From contig NZ_CP010827.1 in NCBI RefSeq assembly GCF_000833575.1, positions 2,219,993 through 2,283,992 of the forward strand: 64,000 nt of DNA. The letters run 5' to 3'. Source of the DNA: Corynebacterium singulare (GTDB taxonomy: Bacteria; Actinomycetota; Actinomycetes; Mycobacteriales; Mycobacteriaceae). The position numbers were made by a program, and so were the translations under genes. Of the stretch, positions 52,785 to 61,454 are shown piece after piece. The notes under the pieces were generated by a model. It was not told the DNA's origin and made no database searches. It saw only the letters and a list, made by a program, of their open reading frames with translations. Position 1 is the stretch's first letter. Each line of letters opens with the position of its first letter.

Positions 52785-53036
52785 TTAGGAGCCCTGGTGG
52801 AAGGTACGGGAGATGACGTCGAGCTGCTGCTCGCGAGTCAGCTTGACGAAGTTGACTGCGTAGCCGGATACGCGAACGGTGAGGTTCGGGTACTTCTCCG
52901 GGTGCTCAACGGCGTCCTCCAGGGTGGACTTGTCCAGCACGTTGATGTTGGCGTGGTAGAGGCCCGAGTCCATGTTGTTGGCGCTGCGGTTGGCCTTCAT
53001 GGTGGCGAGGCGCTCGTCGAAAGTTGGGGTAGCCAT
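52785..53036 (-). CDS. Stand-alone glycyl-radical domain of pyruvate formate-lyase
   Basis: The 83-residue protein matches the last 55 residues of one-piece PflB and the C-terminus of E. coli GrcA (YfiD): [20 protein letters not shown] followed by [20 protein letters not shown]. The radical-bearing Gly is Gly58 in RVSGYAV. The first 25 residues ([20 protein letters not shown]) match neither PflB nor the GrcA N-terminal domain. ATG 53036 has AAAGGAGAA eight bases upstream, so this is a real gene and not the tail of a frameshifted pfl. The large subunit upstream lacks this region, so the protein is probably an essential subunit rather than a repair factor. Confidence 0.9.
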   Translation of the reverse strand: MATPTFDERLATMKANRSANNMDSGLYHANINVLDKSTLEDAVEHPEKYPNLTVRVSGYAVNFVKLTREQQLDVISRTFHQGS

Positions 53037-53072
53037 GATGTGTTCTCCTTTGGGAAGTGGTGTGAAAAAGGT

Positions 53073-55166
53073 TTACTTGGAATCCATGATGAAGCCGGCG
53101 TCGAGGACACCCACCAGGTTGGTGATGCGCTCCTCAGGCGTGCGGCCCAGACCGGACGGGGTGATGGTGTTCGTCAGCGAGATGCCGTCGAGCGCATCCT
53201 TGTAGTCCAGCTTGCCCACGGACAGCATGGACGCAACCATGCCGTGGTTGTCTGCACCGTTCTCCGGGTTTGCGCCCGGGGCGAACGGAGTACCTGCCTG
53301 GTGGCCAGACGGGAAGGAACCGGTGGCCTTGCCGTAGACCACGTTGGAGGTAATGGTCAGCACGGACTGGGTCGGGATGGCGTTGCGGTACATCGGGATG
53401 GCCTTAATCTTTGCCATCACCGTGTGGACGATGGTGGCGGCGATGTCATCAGCGCGGTCATCGTCGTTTCCGTAGAACGGGAAGTCACCTTCCGTCTTGT
53501 AGTCCACGATAAGTCCGGTCTCATCACGGACCGGGTATACCTTGGCGTACTTGATGGCGGAGAGGGAGTCAGCCACGATGGACAGACCGGCGATACCGCA
53601 GCCCATGGAGCGCACGATGTCAGAATCGTGCAGCGCCATCTCGACAGCCTCGTAGGCGTACTTGTCGTGGCAGTAGTGGATGATGTTGAGGGCCTCGACG
53701 TAGGTTCCGACAACCCAGTCCAGCATCTCCTCGTACTTCTGCCAGACCTCATCGAAGTCGAGCGGGCCATCACCCTGGATAGCCTCGTAGCCATCTACAA
53801 CCTGCTTGCCGCTGACCTCATCGCGGCCACCGTTGATGGCGTAGAGCAGGGCCTTGGCGGCGTTCACGCGAGCGCCGAAGAACTGCATTTGCTTACCGAC
53901 GGCCATCGGGGACACGCAGCACGCAATCGCCGCGTCGTCGCCCCACTGCTCACGAATCTGCTTATCAGACTCGTACTGGATGGACGAGGTCTCAATGGAA
54001 ATGTGGGCACAGAATTCCTTGTAGCCCTCCGGAAGCTGCGGATCCCAGAAGATGGTGATGTTCGGCTCCGGGGACGGGCCAAGGTTGACCAAAGTCTGCA
54101 GGAGACGGAAGGAGGTCTTGGTGACCATGTGGCGGCCATCGCTGCCGAAGCCAGCATCGGTCCAGGTTGCCCAGTATGGGTCGCCGGAGAAGATCTGGTC
54201 GTAGTCCTCGGTACGCAGGAAGCGCACGATGCGCAGCTTGAGCACCAGCTGGTCGATGATCTCCTGGGCATCTTCCTCAGTAATGATGCCAGCGGCAAGG
54301 TCACGCTCGAAGTAAACGTCGAAGAAGGCGGAGAGGCGGCCGATGGACATCGCGGCGCCGTCCTGGGACTTGATGGAAGCCAGGTAGCCAAAGTAGGTCC
54401 ACTGCACTGCCTCGTGAGCGGTCTTCGCCGGCTTGGAGATGTCAAAGCCATAGGACTCAGCCATCTTCTTGAGCTTCTTCAGGGCCTTGATCTGCTCGGA
54501 GTGCTCCTCACGGTAGCGAGCCCAGTGCTCGGAGAATCCAACATCGCCCACTGCATGCTTGGATGCTTCCTTCTCAGCGATGAGGTAGTCCACACCGTAG
54601 AGGGCCACACGGCGGTAGTCACCAATAATGCGGCCGCGGCCATAAGCATCCGGCAGACCAGTGATGATGTGGGAGGAACGAGCAGCGCGGATGCGTGGGG
54701 TGTAAATATCGAAGACGGCGTCGTTGTGAGTCTTGCGGTAGCGGGTGAAGATCTTCTCCACATCCGGGTCGACTTCCTTGCCAGCCTCGAAAATGGCCTG
54801 CTTGACCATGCGCCAGCCGCCGTACGGCATCATGGCGCGCTTGAGCGGGCTATCAGTCTGCAGACCGACGATGACGTTGTCATCCTCACAGATGTAGCCA
54901 GCTGGGAAGGCATCGATGTCCGTCGGGGTATGGGTGTCCACGTCGAAGATGCGCTTCTGACGCTCAACGGACAGGTAATTTTCCTCCAGATGGTCCCAGA
55001 CGCGCTTGGTCTTCTCGGTCGGACCGGCGAGGAAGGAAGCATCTCCGTCGTACGGGGTGTAGTTGCGCTGGATGAAGTCGCGGACATCGATTCCCTCGGT
55101 CCACGGGCCTTCTTCAAAGCCCTTCCAACCCTCAAACTGCACGGATTGCTCAGTTGCGGTGGTCAC
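53073..55166 (-). CDS. Pyruvate formate-lyase, large chain without glycyl-radical domain
   Basis: The cytoplasmic enzyme cleaves pyruvate with CoA to acetyl-CoA and formate under low oxygen. The 697 residues align from the PflB N-terminus through the barrel, with the active-site pair Cys416-Cys417 in IACCVSPMAVGKQMQFFGAR. The chain ends TNLVGVLDAGFIMDSK, equivalent to the point in E. coli PflB about 60 residues before its end; the segment with RVSGYAV is absent. A 36-base gap separates it from the small gene that supplies this domain. GTG 55166 with GGGAG eight bases upstream is the start. Together 697 plus 83 residues exceed the 760 of PflB. Confidence 0.93.
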   Translation of the reverse strand: MTTATEQSVQFEGWKGFEEGPWTEGIDVRDFIQRNYTPYDGDASFLAGPTEKTKRVWDHLEENYLSVERQKRIFDVDTHTPTDIDAFPAGYICEDDNVIVGLQTDSPLKRAMMPYGGWRMVKQAIFEAGKEVDPDVEKIFTRYRKTHNDAVFDIYTPRIRAARSSHIITGLPDAYGRGRIIGDYRRVALYGVDYLIAEKEASKHAVGDVGFSEHWARYREEHSEQIKALKKLKKMAESYGFDISKPAKTAHEAVQWTYFGYLASIKSQDGAAMSIGRLSAFFDVYFERDLAAGIITEEDAQEIIDQLVLKLRIVRFLRTEDYDQIFSGDPYWATWTDAGFGSDGRHMVTKTSFRLLQTLVNLGPSPEPNITIFWDPQLPEGYKEFCAHISIETSSIQYESDKQIREQWGDDAAIACCVSPMAVGKQMQFFGARVNAAKALLYAINGGRDEVSGKQVVDGYEAIQGDGPLDFDEVWQKYEEMLDWVVGTYVEALNIIHYCHDKYAYEAVEMALHDSDIVRSMGCGIAGLSIVADSLSAIKYAKVYPVRDETGLIVDYKTEGDFPFYGNDDDRADDIAATIVHTVMAKIKAIPMYRNAIPTQSVLTITSNVVYGKATGSFPSGHQAGTPFAPGANPENGADNHGMVASMLSVGKLDYKDALDGISLTNTITPSGLGRTPEERITNLVGVLDAGFIMDSK

Positions 55167-55539
55167 TATAATGACTCCCTTCGTAGTTCACACGACGTGT
55201 TGAAATCTGTCGCAGAAGGGCTACGGGTGACGCCAGCTCACGGGTAAATCGATCAACACGTTCGTCACCGAACCCCTCTCTGTAGCCCATAGTAGGGGCA
55301 AAGCCGGGATAGCTCATATCTCGCTTTTTATGTTCCAGATCACTAACGCTTGTCGTTTCGAGCACCCCACTGGTCATCGCTGTCAAAAGAAACGACCGTA
55401 CTATTTGCACCGGGGGTAAATCACCCCCTGACGTGGCGTTTAACACACGTTTCTGGCTCGATCTTGGTGCGTGTCTGTGCCGCGCTCTATTGTTATGCGC
55501 AGTATCTTCATCTCGCCCTCCCCCAAGGAGATCCCTAGC
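55167..55539. promoter_or_regulatory. Divergent promoter region of pfl and the purine permease
   Basis: These 373 bases hold no gene. ACACG-A-CGTGT at 55190-55200 lies just upstream of the pfl ribosome site. GGGGGT-AAATC-ACCCCC at about 55415-55431 is a perfect hairpin that also contains the AC5T pattern reported for RamA sites in C. glutamicum. The permease start has AAGGAG at 55525-55530. I could not identify an oxygen- or redox-regulator box with confidence. Confidence 0.5.
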
Positions 55540-57462
55540 GTGTCCGACACCGCCGCCACCGCCAGCCCAACCACTGTTCCAGTGCATCCCGTGGATGCCG
55601 TTCCACCGGCTCCCAAGCTGGCCGCGCTCGGCCTCCAGCACGTCCTAGCCTTCTACGCCGGCGCTGTCATTGTGCCGCTGCTCATCGCCGGCTCCCTCGG
55701 CCTGGATGAAGCGACGACCATTCACCTCATCAACGCGGACCTGTTGACCTGTGGTCTGGCGACGTTGATCCAAGCGGTGGGCGTCGGCAAGCACATTGGC
55801 GTTCGCTTGCCCATCATCCAGGGCGTGACCACCACCGCGGTGAGCCCCATCATCGCCATCGGCATGAGCGCGGGTGAGCAGCCTCTGCCCACCATTTACG
55901 GCGCGATTATTGCCGCCGGTATCTTCACATTCCTCGCCGCACCGGTTTTCGGACGCGTCCTCAAATACTTTCCGCCGATCGTCACCGGCACCGTGCTGCT
56001 CGTGATGGGTACGTCCCTGCTTGCGGTCTCAGCCAATGACTTCATCAATTACGCCGAGGGGGTTCCTGCCTCACGCGATCTTCTGTATGGCTTCGGCACG
56101 CTCGCCATCATCATTATCGTCCAACGCTTCTTCCGTGGCTTCCTGGGAACGCTGTCAGTACTGCTGGGGCTGGTGATCGGTACCGGCGTGGCCCTCGCGT
56201 TGGGTGACACGTCCTTCGACGGCGTTCGTGAGGCCGATGCCATCGGCGTGACCACGCCCTTCTACTTCGGTATGCCGAAGTTCGACATCATTGCCATTCT
56301 TTCCCTCATCATCGTCATGATCATCACGATGGTGGAGACCACCGGTGATGTTTTTGCCACCGGTGAGATTGTGAAAAAGCGAATCAAACGTGACGATGTT
56401 GTCCGTGCGATTCGCGCCGACGGCCTCTCCACCACCCTCGGCGGTGTGATGAACTCCTTCCCCTACACCTGCTTCGCGCAAAACGTCGGCCTCGTGCGCC
56501 TCACCGGCGTGAAGTCACGCTGGGTTGCCGCCTCGGCCGCAGGCTTCATGATTGTGCTGGGCCTGCTCCCCAAGGCTGCGGCCATCGTCGCCGCTATCCC
56601 CTCCCCCGTTCTAGGCGGTGCTTCCCTGGCACTCTTCGCCAACGTCGCGTGGGCCGGCCTGCAGACCATTGCGAAGGAAGACATTGCTGACGGACGCAAC
56701 GCCGCCATCGTCACCACTGCACTGGGGCTGGCTATGCTCGTCACCTTTAAGCCCGACGTGGCTGAGGCCTTCCCGGAGTGGGCGCGCATCTTCGTCTCCT
56801 CCGGCATGTCCATCGGTGCAATCACCGCCATTCTGCTCAACCTACTGTTCTTCCACATCGGCACGCAGTCTGGTGACGACATCAGCCGCATCGACGGCGC
56901 CGGTGTCTCACTCAAGGAACTCAACGCGATGGAGCGCGAGGACTTTGTCGGTGCGCTACGCCCGCTCTTTAACAATGAGACCTGGCCGCTCGAAGCAGCG
57001 TGGGAATCCCGTCCCTTCGCCGATGTCAGCCAGTTGCGGGAAGCCATTCAGGTCGCCGTGCTCACCGCGTCGCGCGAGCAGCGCCGCACCCTTATCCACG
57101 ACTACCCCGCAATGGATGAACTGCTCTTGGCCGATGCCGACACCGCAGCAACCATCTCCGCCGACCGCGGCTCACTAGCCCTTGATGACCTCGATGACGT
57201 GCAGACGCAGCAGCTTATCGACGTCTCCCAGGCCTACCGCGAACGCTTCGACATGCCCTTCGTTGCCTACCTGGACACCAACGATTCCGCAGACCGAGTC
57301 ATCGACGAAGGTGTACGCCGCCTTGCCAACTCTGATGAGTTGGAGCAGCGTGTCGTCCTGAGCGAAATCATCGAAATTGCCAATGACCGCTTCGACATCC
57401 TGCTTGCCGACGCCAACCCGGTGCGCGCCTACTGGGACCGCAAGTTCACCGAGGTCGAATGA
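55540..57462 (+). CDS. NCS2 purine permease fused to an OHCU-decarboxylase-like domain
   Basis: The 640-residue protein starts at GTG 55540, with AAGGAG nine bases upstream. Residues of about 25-470 form a 12-14 helix nucleobase:cation symporter-2 with the signature QNVGLVRLTGVKSR, which fits the purine (xanthine/urate) branch. The last 165 residues are soluble and resemble 2-oxo-4-hydroxy-4-carboxy-5-ureidoimidazoline decarboxylase, the last enzyme from urate to allantoin: LNAMEREDFVGALRPLF, YRERFDMPFVAYLD and LSEIIEIANDRF. The HP pair of the active site reads DYP here, and the S-x-x-E-Q motif is not seen, so catalysis is doubtful. No uricase genes are nearby. Confidence 0.85.
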   Translation: MSDTAATASPTTVPVHPVDAVPPAPKLAALGLQHVLAFYAGAVIVPLLIAGSLGLDEATTIHLINADLLTCGLATLIQAVGVGKHIGVRLPIIQGVTTTAVSPIIAIGMSAGEQPLPTIYGAIIAAGIFTFLAAPVFGRVLKYFPPIVTGTVLLVMGTSLLAVSANDFINYAEGVPASRDLLYGFGTLAIIIIVQRFFRGFLGTLSVLLGLVIGTGVALALGDTSFDGVREADAIGVTTPFYFGMPKFDIIAILSLIIVMIITMVETTGDVFATGEIVKKRIKRDDVVRAIRADGLSTTLGGVMNSFPYTCFAQNVGLVRLTGVKSRWVAASAAGFMIVLGLLPKAAAIVAAIPSPVLGGASLALFANVAWAGLQTIAKEDIADGRNAAIVTTALGLAMLVTFKPDVAEAFPEWARIFVSSGMSIGAITAILLNLLFFHIGTQSGDDISRIDGAGVSLKELNAMEREDFVGALRPLFNNETWPLEAAWESRPFADVSQLREAIQVAVLTASREQRRTLIHDYPAMDELLLADADTAATISADRGSLALDDLDDVQTQQLIDVSQAYRERFDMPFVAYLDTNDSADRVIDEGVRRLANSDELEQRVVLSEIIEIANDRFDILLADANPVRAYWDRKFTEVE

Positions 57463-57478
57463 ACATAGTTCATTCGAC
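57454..57478. repeat. Perfect hairpin overlapping the permease stop
   Basis: GTCGAATGAAC-ATA-GTTCATTCGAC is a perfect 11-base inverted repeat with a three-base loop. The stop codon of the permease lies in its left arm. Its right arm leads straight into the tandem repeats. Confidence 0.85.
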
Positions 57479-57545
57479 GACAAGCAGGTCATTCGACGAC
57501 AAGCAGGTCATTCGACGACAAGCGGGTCATTCGACGGTGAGGAGG
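57470..57545. repeat. 19-bp tandem repeat, four copies
   Basis: TCATTCGACGACAAGCAGG is repeated head to tail four times. Copies 1 and 2 are identical, copy 3 has one change (GCGGG), and copy 4 diverges after TCATTCGACG. A fifth, decayed unit may begin at 57546. The period is exact. It ends about 24 bases from the stop of the next, convergent gene. Confidence 0.9.
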
Positions 57546-57568
57546 TCACTCCACGGGGAGACGTGGGG

Positions 57569-58174
57569 CTATTTGAATGTCATGGTGACGTGGGCCTCTG
57601 GGTCCACGCCCCGGATAATGCCCTCGTAGAAGGCTCGGGCCTGGTCTTGGAGTAGCTCCCGATTGTCGTTGATATCCTTGCGCTTCTTATCGGCGCTCAA
57701 CACATCAGACACCGTGGACGCGGCATCCAGCGGCTGCGTGGTCCAGCTCAGCACACCATTGTCCTCCACCGCAGTCTTGAACTCTTCATCGCTGTGACCG
57801 ATGAAAATGAACTCAGGGATGTCAACGGTATAAGCATGCTCGCTCGTCTCGGTGACGCGGACATCCTTGCCTTCGATGCCAAGCTTGGCTTTGTAGGAGT
57901 ACTGGACAAATTGGGTACGGTCAGTCCATGGAACTCGCACACCAAAGACCTCCCCAGCGGAGGACTTTTCCGCCAAACCTTGGATTCCGAGGCTAAGCAA
58001 GACAACCTGTTCCTGGCGTTCCACGGCCGTAACGACCTGCGAGTTGGTGGACTCTACTGGGGCCGTATAGACGTCATGTGGCTGGCGAACAGCATAAACG
58101 CCCAAGCCAGCGCAGACTAAAGAAAGAAGCACCACGATAGCAATGAGCATGGTGCTGAGTTTGCGGCTCGTCAT
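57569..58174 (-). CDS. Membrane-anchored protein of unknown function
   Basis: The 201-residue protein has one N-terminal membrane helix (LIAIVVLLSLVCAGLGVYAV) and an extracellular domain. EQVVLLSLGIQGLAE, then FVQYSYKAKLGIEGKDVRV and YTVDIPEFIFIG resemble the DUF4230 pattern, but I am not certain of the family. It follows the DUF3817 gene by five bases and is likely cotranscribed with it. No enzymatic motif was recognised. Its stop lies close to the tandem repeat array. Confidence 0.75.
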   Translation of the reverse strand: MTSRKLSTMLIAIVVLLSLVCAGLGVYAVRQPHDVYTAPVESTNSQVVTAVERQEQVVLLSLGIQGLAEKSSAGEVFGVRVPWTDRTQFVQYSYKAKLGIEGKDVRVTETSEHAYTVDIPEFIFIGHSDEEFKTAVEDNGVLSWTTQPLDAASTVSDVLSADKKRKDINDNRELLQDQARAFYEGIIRGVDPEAHVTMTFK

Positions 58175-58179
58175 GGATC

Positions 58180-58536
58180 TTAGAGCTGGAACTGCTCGGT
58201 TACTTCACTGCGGCGCTTGTGCTCCATCCAGAAGGACAGGAAAGGCACCACGCCGGCCAGGGCAGTAGTGATGAGCTTGCCCACCGGCCACAGTGCACGC
58301 GGTCCAAGAATGAGGATGGACACGAGGTAGACCATGTAGGCGACGCCGTGAGCCTGGGCAATGAGAGTGGCCCAGGATGGCATCTCCATGCCCACGCCGT
58401 ACTGCAAGATCATACGCACCACGAGAATGAGCAGGAAAATACCCGTAATCGTAGCGGCGATGGAAAAGAACTTCAGCGGACCGCGGATACGCTCCTTGCG
58501 GTCTGGATGCACGGCATTGGTCGCTGGGTTGCTCAT
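58180..58536 (-). CDS. DUF3817 integral membrane protein (Rv1342c-like)
   Basis: The 118-residue protein has three hydrophobic segments: SIAATITGIFLLILVVRMIL, HGVAYMVYLVSILILG, and KLITTALAGVVPFLSFWMEH, with the His-Gly of AQAHGVAYM conserved in DUF3817. Function unknown. Its ATG overlaps the stop of the upstream gene by four bases. Position near rph and rdgB matches M. tuberculosis Rv1342c. Confidence 0.88.
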   Translation of the reverse strand: MSNPATNAVHPDRKERIRGPLKFFSIAATITGIFLLILVVRMILQYGVGMEMPSWATLIAQAHGVAYMVYLVSILILGPRALWPVGKLITTALAGVVPFLSFWMEHKRRSEVTEQFQL

Positions 58537-58961
58537 AGATTCTCCTCTTCGGTGCCGCGACGGCGGCGCTGTTTATTCATGGCATTAAAAGTCTCGACGT
58601 CCACCTGCGGCCGGGGCGGCAGAAAATCCTCGTCGATCTTAGTCACCTGCTGTTCCTGCGCGGCGTCCTTGGGCGTGGCTTCATATTGGGCAGGCTCCTG
58701 CCCCATTTCGAGGGCCTCATTCTCCGCATCAATGCGTTCGTTCTCATAACGCATCGCGGTGCGATAGGCATAGACCACAAACACAGCAAAGAGCGGCCAC
58801 TGGAAGGCATAGCCTAGGTTCTGGAAGGTACCCGATCCAGATTTAAAGCGCGTCCACTGCCAATACGCGAGGAACAAAAAGAGCACGACGAAAAACACGA
58901 TGAGGACGATATGCCACCATCGGGCCTTCATCTTCTTTCGCGGGGCTTGGTTGGTGCTCAC
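58533..58961 (-). CDS. Conserved actinobacterial membrane protein (Rv1343c/LprD position)
   Basis: About 142 residues from GTG 58961, with AGG nine bases upstream; a GTG at 58979 is also open. Two membrane segments (WWHIVLIVFFVVLFLFLAYW and FQWPLFAVFVVYAYRTAM) are joined by a short loop with RFKSGSGTFQNLGYAFQWP. A charged, acidic and then basic C-terminal tail follows (KQRRRRGTEEENL). No catalytic motif is visible. It is the first of three coupled minus-strand genes. Confidence 0.82.
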   Translation of the reverse strand: MSTNQAPRKKMKARWWHIVLIVFFVVLFLFLAYWQWTRFKSGSGTFQNLGYAFQWPLFAVFVVYAYRTAMRYENERIDAENEALEMGQEPAQYEATPKDAAQEQQVTKIDEDFLPPRPQVDVETFNAMNKQRRRRGTEEENL

Positions 58962-59074
58962 GCGTATCAGCCTACCCACCTCGATCTGAAAAGTGGATTT
59001 CCGTCGATGGCCTGCCGCCCTGTATGCTATTCAGCGTTGCTTCGAGCACACTGTGCTCTGTGGCAATTGTGTTT

Positions 59075-59156
59075 GCGCCCGTGGCGGAATTGGCAGACGC
59101 GCTAGATTTAGGTTCTAGTGTCTTATGACGTGTGAGTTCAAGTCTCACCGGGCGCA
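59075..59156 (+). tRNA. tRNA-Leu (anticodon TAG)
   Basis: Acceptor GCGCCCG pairs with CGGGCGC. The anticodon arm CTAGA-TTTAGGT-TCTAG gives TAG. A long variable arm of the class II type is present, and the T arm is GTGAG-TTCAAGT-CTCAC. Length 82; discriminator A. Confidence 0.96.
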
Positions 59157-59163
59157 CAACGTT

Positions 59164-59202
59164 AAGGCCTGCGCTGAAGCTATGTACTTCAACACAGGCC
59201 TT
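59164..59202 (+). terminator. Terminator after tRNA-Leu
   Basis: AAGGCCTG and CAGGCCTT form the main stem, with GAAG/CTTC pairing inside the loop. TTGTTGCTT follows. Confidence 0.75.
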
Positions 59203-59262
59203 GTTGCTTGGGCTAAGGAACCCGACTCCCCCGGTCAGATGCTGCCGTGGCTCGGCGAATGC

Positions 59263-59874
59263 CTAGGACCGGCTAGCCAGAGCAGCGAGCGGTTCGCGCA
59301 GCTGGGCCAAAGCACGGCCGCGGTGCGACACAGCGTTCTTTTCTTCCGGGGACATGTCGGCTGCGGAGCGCTCCTCGCCTTCGGGCTGGAAGAGAGGGTC
59401 GTAGCCGAAGCCATTCTCGCCCTGCGGCGCAGTGAGAAGGCAACCAGGCCAGCGGCCTTCCACCACGTGCTCCTGACCGTCTGGGGTCACAAGTGCACAC
59501 ACCGAGACGAATGCTGCTGCGCGGCGCTCAGCCGGAACGTGGGCCATCTGCCCCAACAAAAGGCGGTTATTCGCCTCATCATCACCGTGGCCGCCAGACC
59601 AGCGCGCCGAAAGAACACCCGGCATACCGTTGAGTTCCTCGACGGCGAGGCCGGAGTCATCAGCAATCGTAGCCAGGCCGGTGTGCTCCACCCCGGCGCG
59701 AGCCTTGATCAGAGCGTTGTCGGCAAAAGTACGGCCATCCTCAACGGGCTCCGGGTAGGCCTCCACCGCGGACAGCGGAAGAAGCTCGATACCCGCGATG
59801 CCCGCCTCTGCCAGAATCTTTTCCAGCTCTTTAAGCTTCTTGGTGTTATTGGAGGCAACGAGAAGCTTTACCAT
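59263..59874 (-). CDS. rdgB: Non-canonical purine NTP pyrophosphatase (RdgB/HAM1)
   Basis: The 203-residue enzyme hydrolyses ITP, dITP and XTP to monophosphates and cleans the nucleotide pool. Motifs are [18 protein letters not shown] at the N-terminus, [20 protein letters not shown] with the catalytic Asp, and [15 protein letters not shown] with SHRGRAL for nucleotide binding. ATG 59874 overlaps the rph stop (ATGGTAA). rph-rdgB pairing is widespread and matches M. tuberculosis Rv1340-Rv1341. Confidence 0.95.
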   Translation of the reverse strand: MVKLLVASNNTKKLKELEKILAEAGIAGIELLPLSAVEAYPEPVEDGRTFADNALIKARAGVEHTGLATIADDSGLAVEELNGMPGVLSARWSGGHGDDEANNRLLLGQMAHVPAERRAAAFVSVCALVTPDGQEHVVEGRWPGCLLTAPQGENGFGYDPLFQPEGEERSAADMSPEEKNAVSHRGRALAQLREPLAALASRS

Positions 59875-60596
59875 CCCAGGGCCGCCTTCTGGGCCTCAAT
59901 CAGCTGCGCGCAGCCAGCCTGGGCTACGTCGAGCATGTCGTTGAGCTCTTGGCGGCCGAAGAGGCCGTGCTCACCGGTGCCCTGGATTTCCACGAAGTCG
60001 CCGCCTTCCTGCATGACCACGTTGAGATCCACCTCGGCACGGGAGTCCTCCTCATAAGGCAAGTCCAGGCAGACGTGCCCATCGATGATGCCCACAGAGA
60101 CTGCCGCGATCGGGTCAAGCAGGGGCTCGCCTGGTACAACGCCCTCTTCTTTGAGGTATGCAATCGCATCAGCCAAAGCCACGTAGGCGCCCGTAATGGA
60201 TGCGGTGCGGGTACCGCCATCAGCCTGGAGTACGTCGCAATCCAGCTGGATGGTGTTTTCGCCCAACTCAGACAGGTCAACGGCAGCACGCAAGGAGCGC
60301 CCCACCAGACGAGAAATCTCGTGGGTACGGCCCTTGACCTTGCCCTTCATGGATTCACGCGGCATGCGCTCATGCGTGGACGACGGCAGCATGGAGTACT
60401 CGGCAGTGAGCCATCCCTCGCCGGAATCCTTCTTGAAGCGGGGCACTCCGAATTCGACGGAGGCGGTACACATGACGCGGGTGTTGCCGAACTCCACGAG
60501 GACCGACCCAGCCGGGTTGGTGGTGAAGTTGCGGGTAATGCGGACGCTACGGAGTTGGTCGAGCGCGCGACCATCAGCACGAGTGAAATCAGTCAT
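59868..60596 (-). CDS. rph: Ribonuclease PH
   Basis: The 242-residue phosphorolytic exoribonuclease trims the 3' ends of tRNA precursors. Landmarks are [57 protein letters not shown] with the phosphate-binding Arg, and [18 protein letters not shown]. The length is normal for the family. It is cotranscribed with rdgB (overlap of seven bases) and follows the Rv1339-like gene by 23 bases. Confidence 0.96.
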   Translation of the reverse strand: MTDFTRADGRALDQLRSVRITRNFTTNPAGSVLVEFGNTRVMCTASVEFGVPRFKKDSGEGWLTAEYSMLPSSTHERMPRESMKGKVKGRTHEISRLVGRSLRAAVDLSELGENTIQLDCDVLQADGGTRTASITGAYVALADAIAYLKEEGVVPGEPLLDPIAAVSVGIIDGHVCLDLPYEEDSRAEVDLNVVMQEGGDFVEIQGTGEHGLFGRQELNDMLDVAQAGCAQLIEAQKAALGW

Positions 60597-60619
60597 GCCC
60601 CCTACCCTACCGTCAGGCC

Positions 60620-61387
60620 TTAGAGCTCAAACTCCATCCCGGACGCACCGAGGACGATCTCACCGTCAAACTCGCGGGCCGCGGCCGCATAGGTAGCGGC
60701 GGCGTCGCCCCACGGCTGCAGGTGAATGAGCACGAGCTTCTTAACTCCGGCCTCGCGGGCGAGACGGCCGGCTTCGGCGCCGGACATATGCATGTCCGGT
60801 GCTTTGTCCTCCGAGGTTTCGCCCCATGCGGCTTCACAAAGGAAAATGTCGGCGCCGCGGGAGGCATCGACAAGCGCGGGCGTATAGGCCGAGTCCGCGG
60901 AGTAACACAAGGTGGCCCCACTTTTCGCGTGCTCCATGCGCAGTGCGTACGTCTCTACCGGGTGGACGGTGCGGAACGGGGTGATAAAGACATCGTCGAC
61001 AAGCTGGCGCTCGCGGTCCACCCAGGGACTGAACGCGAAGGTATCACTCATGTCATCCACGCCCTCGGGGTCATCCGAGGACAACCGGCCCAAATGGGAT
61101 TCCGTACGCTTCGGACCGAGGCAGAAATTGCGAGAAGCTGCCGGCGCCGTGGGATGGAAGCGGCGCCACACCATCAGCGAAGGGAAGTCCAGGCAGTGGT
61201 CTGCATGCAGGTGGGTCAACGCCACGTGAGCATCACACGGATCTTGATGTTCCTGCAGGCGAGCAAGGGTGCCAGGGCCCAGATCCATAACGATGGACGG
61301 GGCAGAGTCGAAAGACACGAGGTAGCCGGAGGCGGGGTTACCGATAGTCGGCACCGAGCCGGAACAGCCTAGGATGGTCAACTTCAT
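60620..61387 (-). CDS. Metallo-beta-lactamase-fold phosphodiesterase (Rv1339-like)
   Basis: The 255-residue protein starts at ATG 61387 ([20 protein letters not shown]). [16 protein letters not shown] is the H-x-H-x-D-H zinc motif, and [15 protein letters not shown] and [10 protein letters not shown] supply the later metal ligands. The M. tuberculosis positional homologue Rv1339 has been reported to hydrolyse cyclic AMP, so a cyclic-nucleotide phosphodiesterase is the leading idea; the fold also covers RNase Z-like enzymes. It stands between murI and rph, as in mycobacteria. Confidence 0.88.
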   Translation of the reverse strand: MKLTILGCSGSVPTIGNPASGYLVSFDSAPSIVMDLGPGTLARLQEHQDPCDAHVALTHLHADHCLDFPSLMVWRRFHPTAPAASRNFCLGPKRTESHLGRLSSDDPEGVDDMSDTFAFSPWVDRERQLVDDVFITPFRTVHPVETYALRMEHAKSGATLCYSADSAYTPALVDASRGADIFLCEAAWGETSEDKAPDMHMSGAEAGRLAREAGVKKLVLIHLQPWGDAAATYAAAAREFDGEIVLGASGMEFEL

Positions 61388-61454
61388 GCGTTCAATAGTC
61401 CCACGAAACAAAGCGGATTGCTGGATTTGCGTCGATTGTACCTGTTGAGTCCCG

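Noticed and set aside
52785..53072. Frameshift or sequencing error splitting pfl
   Set aside because: The small gene has its own strong ribosome site and a 25-residue N-terminus absent from PflB, and the large chain ends cleanly. These are not expected from a simple frameshift.
52347..55247. 966-codon open frame on the plus strand antisense to the whole pfl block
   Set aside because: It mirrors the high-GC third-position pattern of pfl, grcA-like and pflA, has no domain, and contains their sequence in reverse. The minus-strand proteins are clearly the real ones.
57470..57545. CRISPR-like array
   Set aside because: Units are contiguous with no unique spacers, only 19 bases long, and no cas genes are present. 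It is a simple tandem repeat.
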